From: Aralia elata | Lineage: Eukaryota > Streptophyta > Magnoliopsida > Apiales > Araliaceae | Assembly: GCA_034770075.1 (NCBI GenBank) | Contig: CM068386.1 | Location: forward strand, 40,543,990 to 40,607,989 | Direction of reading: 5' to 3' | DNA: 64,000 nt | Part shown: one piece after another, positions 41,609-53,921 of the stretch | Layout of the letters: each line of letters begins with the position of its first letter | Numbering within the stretch: position 1 is the stretch's first letter | Notes under the pieces: model-generated | Seen by the model: only the letters and a program-made list of their open reading frames with translations | Database searches by the model: none | What the model was told of the DNA's origin: nothing | Program-made: the position numbers and the translations under genes

Positions 41609-43534
41609 TGTTGTCCGATTTGTATATGAACAATTTACGCGCAAGTATACGCGGTCAACAAGTAATAAAGAGTAAGTAGAGTATCGATCCCACGAGGAAT
41701 TGTTACTAGTCTTTTCCAAGTACTAACCTTTTATCATCTCAATCTTATTTAAACAAGCGATGATTGTTTTTGTTGTTTTGCATTAAGGAAGATGACAAAT
41801 AATCAAAGAACTATGGAAAGCTTTAATATAATGAAATCTAATATTAACAAGTCTAAGATCACAATTTCCCCCAATACTTCACTTGAATATCCTAACTCTC
41901 TCTTTTCAACTAGTTAAATCACAAGAATTGTTATCCGAGAATTTACAAGTATATACAAGCCTCTCTCGATGGTCAAATACGTATTTTCCAATGCGGTGTA
42001 TAGATATATCTCTATTCTACACACTAGCAAGAATCCCATATCAAGAATAATCAACAAGACACGTGTCACCAAATCTCATTAATCACCCTATCAATTACCA
42101 ACTTTCGCAATAGAAATCATTAAGCATGATTCTCAAATGGATACATGTGGTATTTAGGTATATGTTTATCCTAAATACAATCAAATTATCCATTCATGAG
42201 GGTAATAAATAAAACACACGTCACTTAATTTCATAAATTACCCATAGGAATATCTAATTTTCACATGATATCATAACAAGGTCTCAACCTATACTTCCTC
42301 TCTCAATTCCATATAAGTTCCCAAGGTAATTACTAGCAAGGTAATTAATATATAAAGCACAAATTATGATATCCAATCACAAATAATTAACCAACATCAA
42401 AGAGAGAGCATTCAATTCAAACTATGTATTGGGTTCCATTGAAATCTTAGCAAATGAGTCCTAGTTCATGGTAACTACATAAAACATCAAATTTGATCTA
42501 TATATCATCATATTGGATTTACAAAATAAGAAGAAAATACTAGAAATAAAACCACTTTTGAAGATTTCCCAACGTTGCTTGCTTGAGGGTTGATGATTTC
42601 TAGCTTTTCTCCTTGATTTGGTACTCCTTTCTTCAATTGTTCCTTTGATTTTGCTGGAAATTCCTTGTATTGCAGCCCATTTCTCTTCAATTTTGATGTT
42701 TATGTGCAGCCTCCACAAGTGTAGTTGCTGATTTTCGAGCCCCTGGATATGTTATAAGTGTTGGGTATGAGTAAACCTAGCTTAGCACCTCCAAAATGAC
42801 CAAAAAACCTGAAAAATCTGCTTCTGTCCGCGACAAGCTCGCCCCGGCGAGCTTTTTGGCCTAAGAATTCTCGCCCCGGCGAGCTCTCGCCGCGGCGACC
42901 AATTTGTGTAGGAAATTCCCGCCCCGGCGAGCTCTCGCCGCGGCGAGGAATTTGTGTAGGAAATTCCCGCCCCGGCGAGCTCAGGTAAAATGGCCATAAC
43001 TTCTTCGTCCGAACTCGGATTTAGGCGTTTAAGTAGGCTATGGAAAGCTAAGAAGTAGCTCTACAACTTTCATAACTGGAGCTCGTCGAGATAATGGCCG
43101 AAGAAAGGCTCAAAATGGCCTGGAAGCAGCTGCTATGTAAAATGCATGCAAAATCCGATGGTAAAATGACTATAACTCTCTCATACTAACTTCAAATTGG
43201 ATGATTCCGGATGCTCTGGAAAGCTAAGATCAAAATCTACAACTTTCGTTCTTTGAGTTTGGAGAGATTAGGACTGCATCATGGGTCAAATTGAGAAACA
43301 ATCAGCTGGAATGCCAAATTCGAGCCAAAAACGCAACGACTCAAGGGGCCTTATTTCAATTCCTACAAAACCAAGTAAAAACACATAAAAGCACATAAAT
43401 ACATATAAAAGTAATACCAAACTACATTACACAATAATAAGATGAAAACACATAAAACCAAACGAAATAGTTAAAGACTTACAAATTATTAAGGCTAAAA
43501 GTACCCAATTTGTGTATATAAAACACACTCATCA
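41609..43534 (-). repeat. A5 LTR-B (middle)
   Basis: 1926 bp, longer than LTR-A and LTR-C because a ~48-bp unit in the GC block is duplicated (about 42885-42980). It also has private changes (AAGAATTC for AAGTTTTC, GGCGACC for GGCGAGG, GGCGTTTAAG for GGCAATTAAG). Confidence 0.93.
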
Positions 43535-43573
43535 AATACCCCCAAACTTAAACATTTGCTTGTCCTCAAGCAA
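43535..43573 (-). other. A5 polypurine tract and hairpin, copy 2
   Basis: Same as copy 1: hairpin TTGCTTG-AGGA-CAAGCAA at 43556-43573, next to LTR-B. Confidence 0.8.
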
Positions 43574-43922
43574 AACACACAAACTATAAAAATTAAACAT
43601 TTCTAAATAAAAACTATCTTGAGCAATGAGTTAATAAGCTAACCAATGGTCTCAAAGTATAACAACATGAAAACTCAAGGAAACTTTCAAAATGTTGCAA
43701 GTCTAGATTTACAATGAGCTAGTCATAGTTTGCTTTAGGTCCCTTCCGTGTGTGTGTGTGTACCCAATAGCACTAAACCAATCAAGCTCGAATGAAGTTA
43801 TGCAACCACATTACCTTATGAAATAATCAAAATAGACCCTAAGACAACATGCTTAACACACCACTCAATACAAAGGTATACAAATCACAATTTTCAAAAT
43901 TTTGAAATCAAAAGACTCTAGG

Positions 43923-44122
43923 TAAGTGCATTTTTATGCTCCATCTTATCCTAAGTCCACTCTTGTGGGTGAGTGCGTTTTACGCTCCATCTCAACTCAA
44001 CACAAGATTTGATATATACAATTTTCTTTCTTTAATCACAATTATAAGAGAGTGCGTTTTACGCTCTATCTCTCCTACGCATGTGTCCATGAGTGAGTGC
44101 GTTTTACGCTCCATCTCACTCA
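43923..44122 (-). repeat. Four covarying hairpin units in A5 interior, copy 2
   Basis: Second copy of the array at 39484-39683. The first unit has one extra T in its loop; the stems are otherwise kept. Confidence 0.8.
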
Positions 44123-44539
44123 CCACATGACCAACAAATCAAACACAACAAATTTGGACACCTTGCTTCTAGTGATGTTTTAAACGAGTTCTAGAGTTTA
44201 TAGATATTTCCCATAAGCATTCGGTTATAAAAGCCTTCTCTAAGCATACAACTAGCTCAATACTCATGGGTAGGTGCAAAAGTGAAAGGACGCATAAGCA
44301 AAACAATAACCAACAATAACGATTAAGCACAAGGACTACGCAACATTTATCCATTTTCCATGAGTTAGAATCAATTCAAACAAGCCATTATCATAGACCA
44401 TGTATTATGGTTCAAATCAAATTAAAACAATGCTCAAGGGACATATCCTAAAAATAAATAAAAAAAAAAAAATTTGAACAAAAATACATATCTTAAATCA
44501 CATAAAAACTAAATTAAAAACACACAAATATGAAGTACT

Positions 44540-44575
44540 ACCCCCAAACTTAAACTTGACATTGTCCTCAATGTC
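44540..44575 (-). other. Internal PPT-like site with hairpin (A5 copy 2)
   Basis: Hairpin GACATTG-AGGA-CAATGTC at 44558-44575, then the AAGTTTGGGGGT tract, as in copy 1. Confidence 0.65.
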
Positions 44576-44833
44576 TGATATAGGAAAAATTAAAATAGAA
44601 GACTTCCCTGAAAACGTGCCAACGCTATTAATATCATCTTTCAAGTCCCCTAAGTTGGGAGCGCACCCCAATTTGCTTAGTATTCAGTACCTGAAAGCAA
44701 TTGACTAAAGAAATTAAAATGCAATTAAACAAACTAAAAAGCAATTGAAAAAATCAAAATCAAAACAATAAAATTGGGTTGCCTCCCAAGAAGCGCTTGT
44801 TTTAAAGTCTTCGGCCTGACTAACTCCCTGCTT

Positions 44834-45898
44834 TTATCCAATTCCCCTTCGATAATTGAGGAACCCACCCTCCATTGATAGCCATGTAACTTTTGGGAGG
44901 TTCCCATTAGTGAGAGCCATTGAGTTAAAGTCACCTAGCTTGCTTTTTGTAGATAAGTTCTCAATTTCAAATGCCAAATAGCTAGGTGCATCATCCGTTG
45001 TGGCTGTGATAAGATTGAGGCATTGGGGCTTGTCAAGCACAACGGGCTCTTCTTTTATCTTCATTTCCTCGGTCCACCGTGTTTCCACATTCATACTAGC
45101 TCCATCGTCACATAGAGCCTCGCCTAAGAAATGACTACCAAGTGGACACGATTTTGTAAAACTGACTGGATTCTTGAACTTTGGTGGAGAAGGCACTTGA
45201 GGTATTAATACAATCGTCTCATCTTTGTTGGAACTCAAGGCTGGATCCTCGGCCTCTTTTTCCCGCTCCCCACTTGTCTCCCCACTATCGACATCTTGTG
45301 GCTTATCCAGTTGCAGATTTGACATGGGCTCACCATAAGTTTCAGAATCCATGTCATTACACCAATTGTTTTGAGGACAGTTGTTTAAAGCATTGAACAT
45401 TTGATCAATCTGATTCTGAAGATTTTGAATTGATAGGTCTTGACTTTTCAACATCTCCTCATTTGAAGTCATGATCTTGGTTACAAGTTCCTCAAAGTTT
45501 GACATCTTCTCTTCTTGAATAGGAGGTGGACATGAGAATTCCGGTGCAAAAGCTGGACTTGGAGCATAACATTGATCATCATAATTATAGCTCCATGTAG
45601 AATCCGGGTGATACCCCCAATCTTGGTGATAATCGGGATAAGCATAGTTATTGAGGTAATCACCACCGTAATGTACCGGTCCAAAACTGACGGTGCATTG
45701 ATGACTCGGATGATTGTCAGCACAATAATCACAAATAATTGTTATACCTTGAGTTCTCTCTGCTACTAAGGCATCCAACTTCCTCGATAGTGTTTCAAAT
45801 TGTGTTGACAATGCAGAGAGGGCAGTGAGTCCATCAATCCCAATTTTCCTTGGTTGAGTCATACTCATGTACGGCCATTGATAAGCAAAATCATCCAT
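44834..45898 (-). CDS. gag: A5 gag-like protein, copy 2
   Basis: 354 residues, open throughout, same domain order as copy 1. It differs by Pro for Ser in the KSCSLGSH stretch, Arg for Trp in VETWWTEE, Ala for Thr in SYLTFE and Ser for Arg in TKRKLG. Both copies staying open while differing suggests either a recent duplication of already different templates or some selection. No pol follows. Confidence 0.8.
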   Translation of the reverse strand: MDDFAYQWPYMSMTQPRKIGIDGLTALSALSTQFETLSRKLDALVAERTQGITIICDYCADNHPSHQCTVSFGPVHYGGDYLNNYAYPDYHQDWGYHPDSTWSYNYDDQCYAPSPAFAPEFSCPPPIQEEKMSNFEELVTKIMTSNEEMLKSQDLSIQNLQNQIDQMFNALNNCPQNNWCNDMDSETYGEPMSNLQLDKPQDVDSGETSGEREKEAEDPALSSNKDETIVLIPQVPSPPKFKNPVSFTKSCPLGSHFLGEALCDDGASMNVETRWTEEMKIKEEPVVLDKPQCLNLITATTDDAPSYLAFEIENLSTKSKLGDFNSMALTNGNLPKVTWLSMEGGFLNYRRGIG

Positions 45899-46022
45899 GG
45901 TGTACCTCGTGAAGCATCAAAACAGAAAAATGTTAAAATAAAGTAAAAATAAATTTATATACAAGTTTAAATTAAGATCAATTTGATTATAACTAATATT
46001 GGAAAAACACTAGAAAAATAAT

Positions 46023-46040
46023 TCCCCGGCAACGGCGCCA
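46023..46040 (-). other. A5 primer-binding site (tRNA-Asp), copy 2
   Basis: TGGCGCCGTTGCCGGGGA on the minus strand, 6 nt from LTR-C, identical to copy 1. Confidence 0.88.
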
Positions 46041-46046
46041 AAAACT

Positions 46047-47927
46047 TGTTGTCCGATTTGTATATGAACAATTTACGCGCAAGTATACGCGGTCAACAAG
46101 TAATAAAGAGTAAGTAGAGTATCGATCCCACGAGGAATTGTTACTAGTCTTTTCCAAGTACTAACCTTTTATCATCTCAATCTTATTTAAACAAGCGATG
46201 ATTGTTTTTGTTGTTTTGCATTAAGGAAGATGACAAATAATCAAAGAACTATGGAAAGCTTTAATATAATGAAATCTAATATTAACAAGTCTAAGATCAC
46301 AATTTCCCCCAATACTTCACTTGAATATCATAACTCTCTCTTTTCAACTAGTTAAATCACAAGAATTGTTATCCGAGAATTTACAAGTATATACAAGCCT
46401 CTCTCGATGGTCAAATACGTATTTTCCAATGCGGTGTATAGATATATCTCTATTCTACACACTAGCAAGAATCCCATATCAAGAATAATCAACAAGACAC
46501 GTGTCACCAAATCTCATTAATCACCCTATCAATTACCAACTTTCGCAATAGAAATCATTAAGCATGATTCTCAAATGGATACATGTGGTATTTAGGTATA
46601 TGTTTATCCTAAATACAATCAAATTATCCATTCATGAGGGTAATAAATAAAACACACGTCACTTAATTTCATAAATTACCCATAGGAATATCTAATTTTC
46701 ACATGATATCATAATAAGGTCTCAACCTATACTTCCTCCTCTCTCAATTCCATATAATTTCCCAAGGTAATTACTAGCAAGGTAATTAATATATAAAGCA
46801 CAAATTATGATATCCAATCACAAATAATTAACCAACATCAAAGAGAGAGCATTCAATTCAAACTATGTATTGGGTTCCATTGAAATCTTAGCAAATGAGT
46901 CCTAGTTCATGGTAACTACATAAAACATCAAATTTGATCTATATATCATCATATTGGATTTACAAAATAAGAAGAAAATACTAGAAATAAAACCACTTTT
47001 GAAGATTTCCCAACGTTGCTTGCTTGAGGGTTGATGATTTCTAGCTTTTCTCCTTGATTTGGTACTCCTTTCTTCAATTGTTCCTTTGATTTTGCTGGAA
47101 ATTCCTTGTATTGCAGCCCATTTCTCTTCAATTTTGATGTTTATGTGCAGCCTCCACAAGTGTAGTTGCTGATTTTCGAGCCCCTGGATATGTTATAAGT
47201 GTTGGGTATGAGTAAACCTAGCTTAGCACCTCCAAAATGACCAAAAAACCTGAAAAATCTGCTTCTGTCCGCGACAAGCTCGCCCCGGCGAGCTTTTTGG
47301 CCTAAGTTTTCTCGCCCCGGCGAGCTCTCGCCGCGGCGAGGAATTTGTGTAGGAAATTCCCGCCCCGGCGAGCTCTGGTAAAATGACCATAACTTCTTCG
47401 TCCGAACTCGGATTTAGGCAATTAAGTAGGCTATGGAAAGCTAAGAAGTAGCTCTACAACTTTCATAACTGGAGCTCGTCGAGATAATGGCCGAAGAAAG
47501 GCTCAAAATGGCCTGGAAGCAGCTGCTATGTAAAATGCATGCAAAATCCGATGGTAAAATGACTATAACTCTCTCATACTAACTTCAAATTGGATGATTC
47601 CGGATGCTCTGGAAAGCTAAGATCAAAATCTACAACTTTCGTTCTTTGAGTTTGGAGAGATTAGGACTGCATCATGGGTCAAATTGAGAAACAAACAGCT
47701 GGAATGCCAAATTCGAGCCAAAAACGCAACGACTCAAGGGGCCTTATTTCAATTCCTACAAAACCAAGTAAAAACACATAAAAGCACATAAATACATATA
47801 AAAGTAATACCAAACTACATTACACAATAATAAGATGAAAACACATAAAACCAAACGAAATAGTTAAAGACTTACAAATTATTAAGGCTAAAAGTACCCA
47901 ATTTGTGTATATAAAACACACTCATCA
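46047..47927 (-). repeat. A5 LTR-C (5' end of the element)
   Basis: 1881 bp, ending at CATCA next to GCCCC. Its GC block matches LTR-A. A few private changes are seen (a TCC insertion near 46738, CATAAC for CCTAAC near 46329). Confidence 0.93.
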
Positions 47928-47932
47928 GCCCC

Positions 47933-49768
47933 TCAGCGTATGGACAGTCCTTGATTTGTTCTTGGACTACGTATTGCTAGGACAAGTTCCTAAACTCATA
48001 TTATTGTGGCAAATTCCTGAACTCATAATGTGTGGTAAGTTGATGAACTATATTGGGGTATAGGAAAGTTGTAGAGTGAGAATTATGAATTCTAAAAATG
48101 ATGAACATTGATGATGTTAGAAATAGATAAAATTATTAAGCAATGATGCATTGAATAGAAATTGAAGTTGATGAGGAGACATGGATATTCCAAATTTTCT
48201 AGCTATGCTAGATTTCGAAATTTATTGATATCGTGCTGATAATTATACTTTTATATTTTTGAAAAATATGTTGGATCAATTTTTGAACCAATAAGTTTTA
48301 AAAAGGTCCTATGATTCATATGTCTATGCTATTTGTTTCGGCTAAGACAAAGATGATTTGAAAAATATTAAAATGTATTTTTAACAGTCATCAATGCATT
48401 ATTAAACCTGGTGTAGAATGACAAATGATGGAGTCATCAATGTAGATTAACCTAGTGTTGGATGTGATCATAGAATCCTGAACCCACTATGGTATGATGT
48501 AGTATGACAAAGTCACAAAATGACGGAATCCTCAACGGACTGTAGAAACAGTGCGGTATCATGACGTCATAAAATGATTTTTGTTTTCTTTAAGGTATGA
48601 AAAGTATGCCAATTGAGTTGGCTAAAATATTTTGATTGATGTCTGAACCGTTGATATGAGTCTAAGCTATTTGATTCGGCTAGACGAATGTTGAAATGTG
48701 ATTATGAAATTCGAGAATTCTTTGACAATGTTTTCCAAACCAAATTGTTTTGGTGCGGGCTTTTATATCTGCTGAGATGAACAACCCTCATAGAAGGGGT
48801 AATATTTTTGATGTCGGGAAAATCCGACTGCGCGCAAACAGTATGTAAAAGGGGTTATGCATGACCTCGGGTACAGTATGCTAATCACCTATTGTATTAG
48901 TATGTTGGGTTATCAGATGAATTTCTGGTGATTCTAGTATGTTGGGTTATCAGATGAATTTCTGGTGATTCTAGTATGTTGGGTTATCAGATGAATTTCT
49001 GGTGATTCTAGTATGTGTTCTTGGTCCTTAATGACCACTCAGCATCCAATATTGGTAAATCATGTAAGAGGTAAGTGCCATGGTGGCCACTCAATGATTC
49101 ATATCGCTTCACAATTATCGAATAATTGTTGAAGACTCCTGAAAGATATTCCATTATTCTGGAAACTGAACGTGAAAAGGGTAATTTTCCCTAGAAAGAA
49201 GTAGTCGTAGAATGCGACGATTCTAAATGAATCCTTGGAAGAGGAAAGCGTAAAGATTTGCTGAAAGTCTGTATGAATGAATGATATGAGCATGATAGCA
49301 ATTATGGGATTAATATTTCCCGGAAGAAGCGGATGAAATTTCGAAAAGAAGAAGTGAAATTCATAGATAGAATGATGAGTAGAATGAGCAAATATGATTA
49401 AGATTGTAATTTCGAGGACGAAATTCTTAGAAGAATGGGTGAATGTAATATCCCGAATGTTTATGAGTTAGTAAATCATGATATTAAATTATTATGATGA
49501 TTGTGGCATACAAGGATCCTTAGAAAAGGAAATTGATGGTTAAACATAGGATAATACTCAGAGTATGATTGAGTTAATAAAGGTTATAGAATAAAACCTA
49601 CAAGAATCTGTTAAGGAAGTGGATTAAATAGGCGATGTAAAACCTATGTTATAGTAATAAGTTGAAATTATTCAACGATAAAATTTCGGAAGAAATTAGA
49701 CGAAAACCGAGTAAGAGAGGTTTGATATTTGTGATTCCGAGGACGGAATCCTTATAAGGAGGGAAGGA
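47933..49768 (+). other. L3 interior, right part, with relic LTR sequence
   Basis: Non-coding. About 48650-48900 aligns by eye with the U5 side of the K2 LTR (CTATTTGATTCGGCTAGAC, CCAAACCAAATTG, TGAACAACCCT, GTCGG/CCGAC). 48898-49008 is a 37-bp repeat in three copies. 49408-49443 is a relic hairpin plus purine tract followed by TGTAATATCCC, a fossil LTR edge. 49733-49750 is the working pre-PPT hairpin (GATTCCG-AGGA-CGGAATC) and 49751-49768 the polypurine tract (CTTATAAGGAGGGAAGGA). Confidence 0.75.
48898..49008. repeat. 37-bp minisatellite, three perfect copies (L3 interior)
   Basis: Units at 48898, 48935 and 48972, followed by the start of a fourth (TAGTATG). The equivalent spot in L4 has an unrelated 77-bp duplication instead. 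Confidence 0.95.
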
Positions 49769-49843
49769 TGTGACAACCCAAATTTTTTGAGAATAATTAT
49801 AATAAGAATTTAATATAGAATAATTCTTATTATGATTCGAGTT

Positions 49844-49878
<35 letters not shown>

Positions 49879-52800
49879 GTGTGTGTGTGTGTGTGTTATA
49901 TGTATTTATGTGATTTATTTGGTGAGCTTAATATGTATATGTCTAATTGCGAAATATATACATAGATTCAGAATGAATGAGTTACTAGTTAATAATTGTA
50001 ACGATCGCGAGCCGTGAGTAGCTTGGTAATTCGAGCTTATGGATATTATTGAATAAAATAGACTTTTATTAATAATATTATGTGTTAAGCGTTTAAAGGT
50101 TATATTATAACCTAGATTATGTGTAGGCGATGATTAGTACGTATGAAAGTTTTCATATAAGCTAATTTGGTGGTTTCGAGAAATATCGCTAGAATGCTAT
50201 TTATTAGATTAAATAAATAGTTGAAAGATAATATTATTGAACGAGTTATTTGTTGTAAAGGCACTAACCCAAAATATGAGTGGGATATATGTACGTTGAT
50301 GTATATGATTATGGGGAGTTAATCGTGAAGAGCAGCGATCGCGAATCGTGAATACCCTTGTAATTTGAGTTTATTAATATTATTAAATAGATTAAATATT
50401 ATTTTTACGTGACGTGTTTTAAGGTTATTTTATAACCTGGGTGATGTCAATGTATGAAGTTTTATGCGTTATTGAACCGTAGGAGTAAATAACTAATTTC
50501 GCGAAGATCGCAAAATCACTATTCACGGGGCACGTTTACCGAGGCACTATTCACGCCCAAATATTTTTACGTTTATTTTTTATTTATATTAATTTTGTTA
50601 AGACGTGTATGCGTACGAGTAATTTTTTGAAGTGTCGAAAATTTTATTTGAGCAGATACGTGATTTTATCCGTATCCGAAATGTATAATATGGGTGTTCC
50701 GAATATTTGGACAAATCTCATAATAATTATTTTTACCCATCCCAATATTTATGGTAATACCCATTTTAATTTTGGGTGGAGTTATTTATCAGTTTTGGTA
50801 CAAAAGTGGGAGTTTTCGGATATAATTTTGGTGTATTTGGGTATTTATTTTGACTTGTTACTCCAAGAGGGAACCAATTCCTCAATTTAGACCAATTAAA
50901 TGAGAGCATAGGGGAGTATTGCCGGCAAGCTTAGAAAAATTTGGCCAACCTTGAGCACCAAACCCACTTCTCCCTAATTCACTCCTCCACTCTCCCATTC
51001 CATTCAAACTATTTCATCTCTCTCTCTTGCATCCCATTCAAACCATTCCACTAGCTGATAGAGAGAGAGAGAGAGAAAGGGAAAGAGAGCTGCAAAGAGG
51101 AAGAAGAAAGAAGGAGAAGGTCGCCGGAAAAGAAGAAGGTCGCCGGAAAAAGAAGGGAGGAAGAAGAAGGAGTCACGGGTGGAAGAAGAAGAGAGCCCAA
51201 GCAAGAAAAACCCAATCTAAGCAAGCCTAACAAGCTTCTTAATCATATAGGAAGGATTTACAGAGGTAAACATCAACTAAATCCGTTCCATTCGATTTCT
51301 TGTAAAGATTTTCAAGTTTTTCGTAGTTTTGAGCTCTTGAGCTTGTGGATTGATTTTCTAGCGATTCTGGATGTTTTTGCTTGTTCTAGATGTTTATATA
51401 TGTTGTTAAGAGACTATATAAGCCATTAATAACATCAAAGTGGAACAAAAATGGAAGAAATCCTTACCTTGGCTTAATGGAGCAAGAACAATGAACTTTG
51501 GACATGAACTTGGACATTTGGACGATTTAGAGGACTTTTAGCTATGATTTCGTGTTTGTTTAATTTGTTTGTTGTTATGATGTTGTACTTCCATGGGTTA
51601 CGAATTTAACCCAGTTGGAACAGAGTAAAAAGGAGTTAAAACGAAGATTTGGTGTTGATTCTAGTCAAGAACACGAAGAACACCAAGATACGAAAATATA
51701 ACATGAGTTGATACTTTGGCCTAAGATTTGCCATGTTAATGTTAATGGTTAACCTTAAATTTTTGATATGTTGTAGCTCTATGTCTTAGGAGTCCATAGA
51801 GTCCGAAATGGACCAATTTCGACGTCTAGAGAAGGAGTTATGGTAGTTGGAAGCAAGATAGGTCTAGAACACTCAAAACAGAGCATGCTGGTAAAGCCCG
51901 CACCTGGGTTGCTGCCAGTTGGGCGCGGGGCACGCCACTGGCAAGGTCTTTTGGGCGCGGGGCGCGCCGGACCTGCAGTTAGCTTGACATCTCTGACGTC
52001 CTTTAGTAAAATGGGCATAATTTTCTCATCCGAACTCGGATTGAGGCGATTCAAGATGATCCGGAAAGAGGACGAGTAGACCTACAACTTTTGTTCTTTA
52101 AGTTTTTCAATTTGAGGTCGGGATCAATTCCCAAAGTGACCATTTATATGACTGATGTGTTTTTGGGGGCAATCGAAGAGTGTCGGGCATGCGCGTAAGC
52201 ACACGTAATGCTCCCAACAATGTAAGATGTTGTTCTAAGTTCTAAAACATGAATGTTATAAATGATAATGATACTTAACATTAACCATTGAGTATTAGAC
52301 AATTCGAATGGTCGTGTTAAGCATACCCAAATGTGTGTCGCTTGGGCGTTCGAGTAGACAAGTTTGGCGTATGGACGTGCAAGCGTCGTAACGCCGTAAC
52401 AAGTGTGTATAACCTTGCTTAATATTCTATTTCTAATAAGAATGAAATATTATAGAGTGTTGTAACCCAATGTATGAGCATGCTAAGTACATGCAAAAGA
52501 GGTTAATTAGGCGTGTGACGTGTAAACGTCGAAACGCCGTGTAAAGTGTTAATGAACTTAAAAAGTGTTTCGGTTCAAATGAAACAAACATTATATGATA
52601 TGAAATGGGGTTATTATAAACCAATAAGTATTGATGATGATGAGGGTCGTAACATATTCAAACGACGCGACGCCGAGAAATGTTTTAGTGTTAATCGTGT
52701 TAATTGTCTATAATGCGCGAACAATATGAGATAAGAATTATTATAATATAAACCTTTATATGAAGCCTTTTTAGTGGCTAATTGGTATTTTACTATTAAA

Positions 52801-53916
52801 TAAATTGTGTAGGATATTTGAAGGACGAGCCATCATAATTTGGCAAGGAACGCTTAAAGGCAAGTTTTTTCAGTAACTTGTTGACTTGTTTAAATGTATT
52901 GATGTATATGACTTTATTACTAAATCTTTGACTATTATGTGGATTATATGCGAGTATGATTAAAATGTGCACAATGTGAAATTATGTGACTATATTGTTC
53001 TATGTGGAACTTGAATTATTGTAAACATACAATGTGAGATGCATGAGGTATGCCATGAGATGCATGATGCATATATAAAGATGAATTGCATAAGATTTAT
53101 AATGCATGAGTAAGATGCATAGTATGAGAATCATGATGCATGAATGAAATGTAAACTTGTATGTTACGTGAAGCATGAAATGTGAAAACTGTTAGTTCTT
53201 GTTAAGCCGTCGTGCTCATTCTTGCAAAAATAAAACTTTTGCAGATTTACGATGCAATGCAATTATCTTGATATCGTGATGATAAGGATTAGAGGCGCAG
53301 GGATACGAAAAAGTTGCTAAATGTTTCTTTATTGTAATTATTTAGTTGTGATGACGGTATATGATGTGCGTGAATTTGACTATGTAAACCTTGAGTTAAA
53401 AATGAAGGTTATCCATTATAGTAGTTAAGACGTGATATTGTTAGTTACTTGTTTTAGTAAACTAGAAGGATGACGATAATGTATAAAGGACATTTTTATA
53501 ATGAATGTATAGTTGTTGAATAACTTTGTGTATATTCAGGGATTGAATAAGTCAGAATCTGAACCTTGCGTTCAGTTATAAGATATTGTACAGGATCATG
53601 GTATTTATTCAACCTTGATCATAAGTGTAGTAGTTAAAGGTTACGAAATCTGGTTTTGTAATAAAGAGTGTAATGGTAAGTTTTAATACTTATCATTGTA
53701 AAGTACTGTTATGTACAGTATGAATAGAATTAAATTTATATTTATTATTAAATGATGTTTTAGTTATGGTTTCGAGGCTTGGGACGACAATATTTATATT
53801 ATATCAATGTAAATATTTTGATTATTCCGCATTAAGCTATTGTTAGATGGATATATGAGTGGCACAGTGATGCACCAGACCCGAGGTTAAGGTAACCCGG
53901 ATTTGGGGGCGTCACA
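49769..53916 (+). repeat. L3 3' LTR
   Basis: 4148 bp, pairs with 32067-36223. Differences include the microsatellite lengths, a shorter GA-rich segment (one of the GTCGCCGG-type units missing near 51120) and scattered substitutions. Putative intron 51266-53244; here the U5 hairpin is damaged (TAAGC for TGAGC). Confidence 0.93.
51266..53244 (+). other. Putative intron inside L3 3' LTR
   Basis: Donor-like CAGAG|GTAAAC (GT 51266-51267), acceptor-like TTTTGCAG ending at 53244. 1979 bp against 1982 bp in the 5' LTR. Confidence 0.4.
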
Positions 53917-53921
53917 GATTT

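Larger units (their letters stand above)
37219..47927 (-). mobile_element. A5: Athila-like gag-only element with three LTRs
   Basis: Minus-strand structure LTR-A (37219-39096), internal copy 1 (39097-41608), LTR-B (41609-43534), internal copy 2 (43535-46046), LTR-C (46047-47927), flanked as a unit by GCCCC (37214-37218 and 47928-47932). Both interiors are 2512 bp, each with a tRNA-Asp primer site, a polypurine tract and a 354-residue gag-like ORF. No pol. Primer site, gag motifs and the AAGTTTGGGGG tract point to an Athila-like lineage. Confidence 0.93.
32067..53916 (+). mobile_element. L3: non-coding large-LTR element, interrupted by A5
   Basis: Plus-strand element flanked by GATTT (32062-32066 and 53917-53921). 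LTRs 32067-36223 (4157 bp) and 49769-53916 (4148 bp). Primer site 36227-36238, polypurine tract 49751-49768. The interior (36224-37218 plus 47933-49768) totals about 2.8 kb and has no gag or pol. It belongs to the same family as L4. Such elements need proteins from an autonomous relative; a Tekay-type donor is suggested by the tRNA-Met primer site and the pre-PPT hairpin. Confidence 0.92.

Noticed and set aside
42782..42997. Repetitive peptide frame (ELAGAGISYTN) over the LTR-B GC block
   Set aside because: Translation of the 48-bp duplication. Not conserved in LTR-A or LTR-C.
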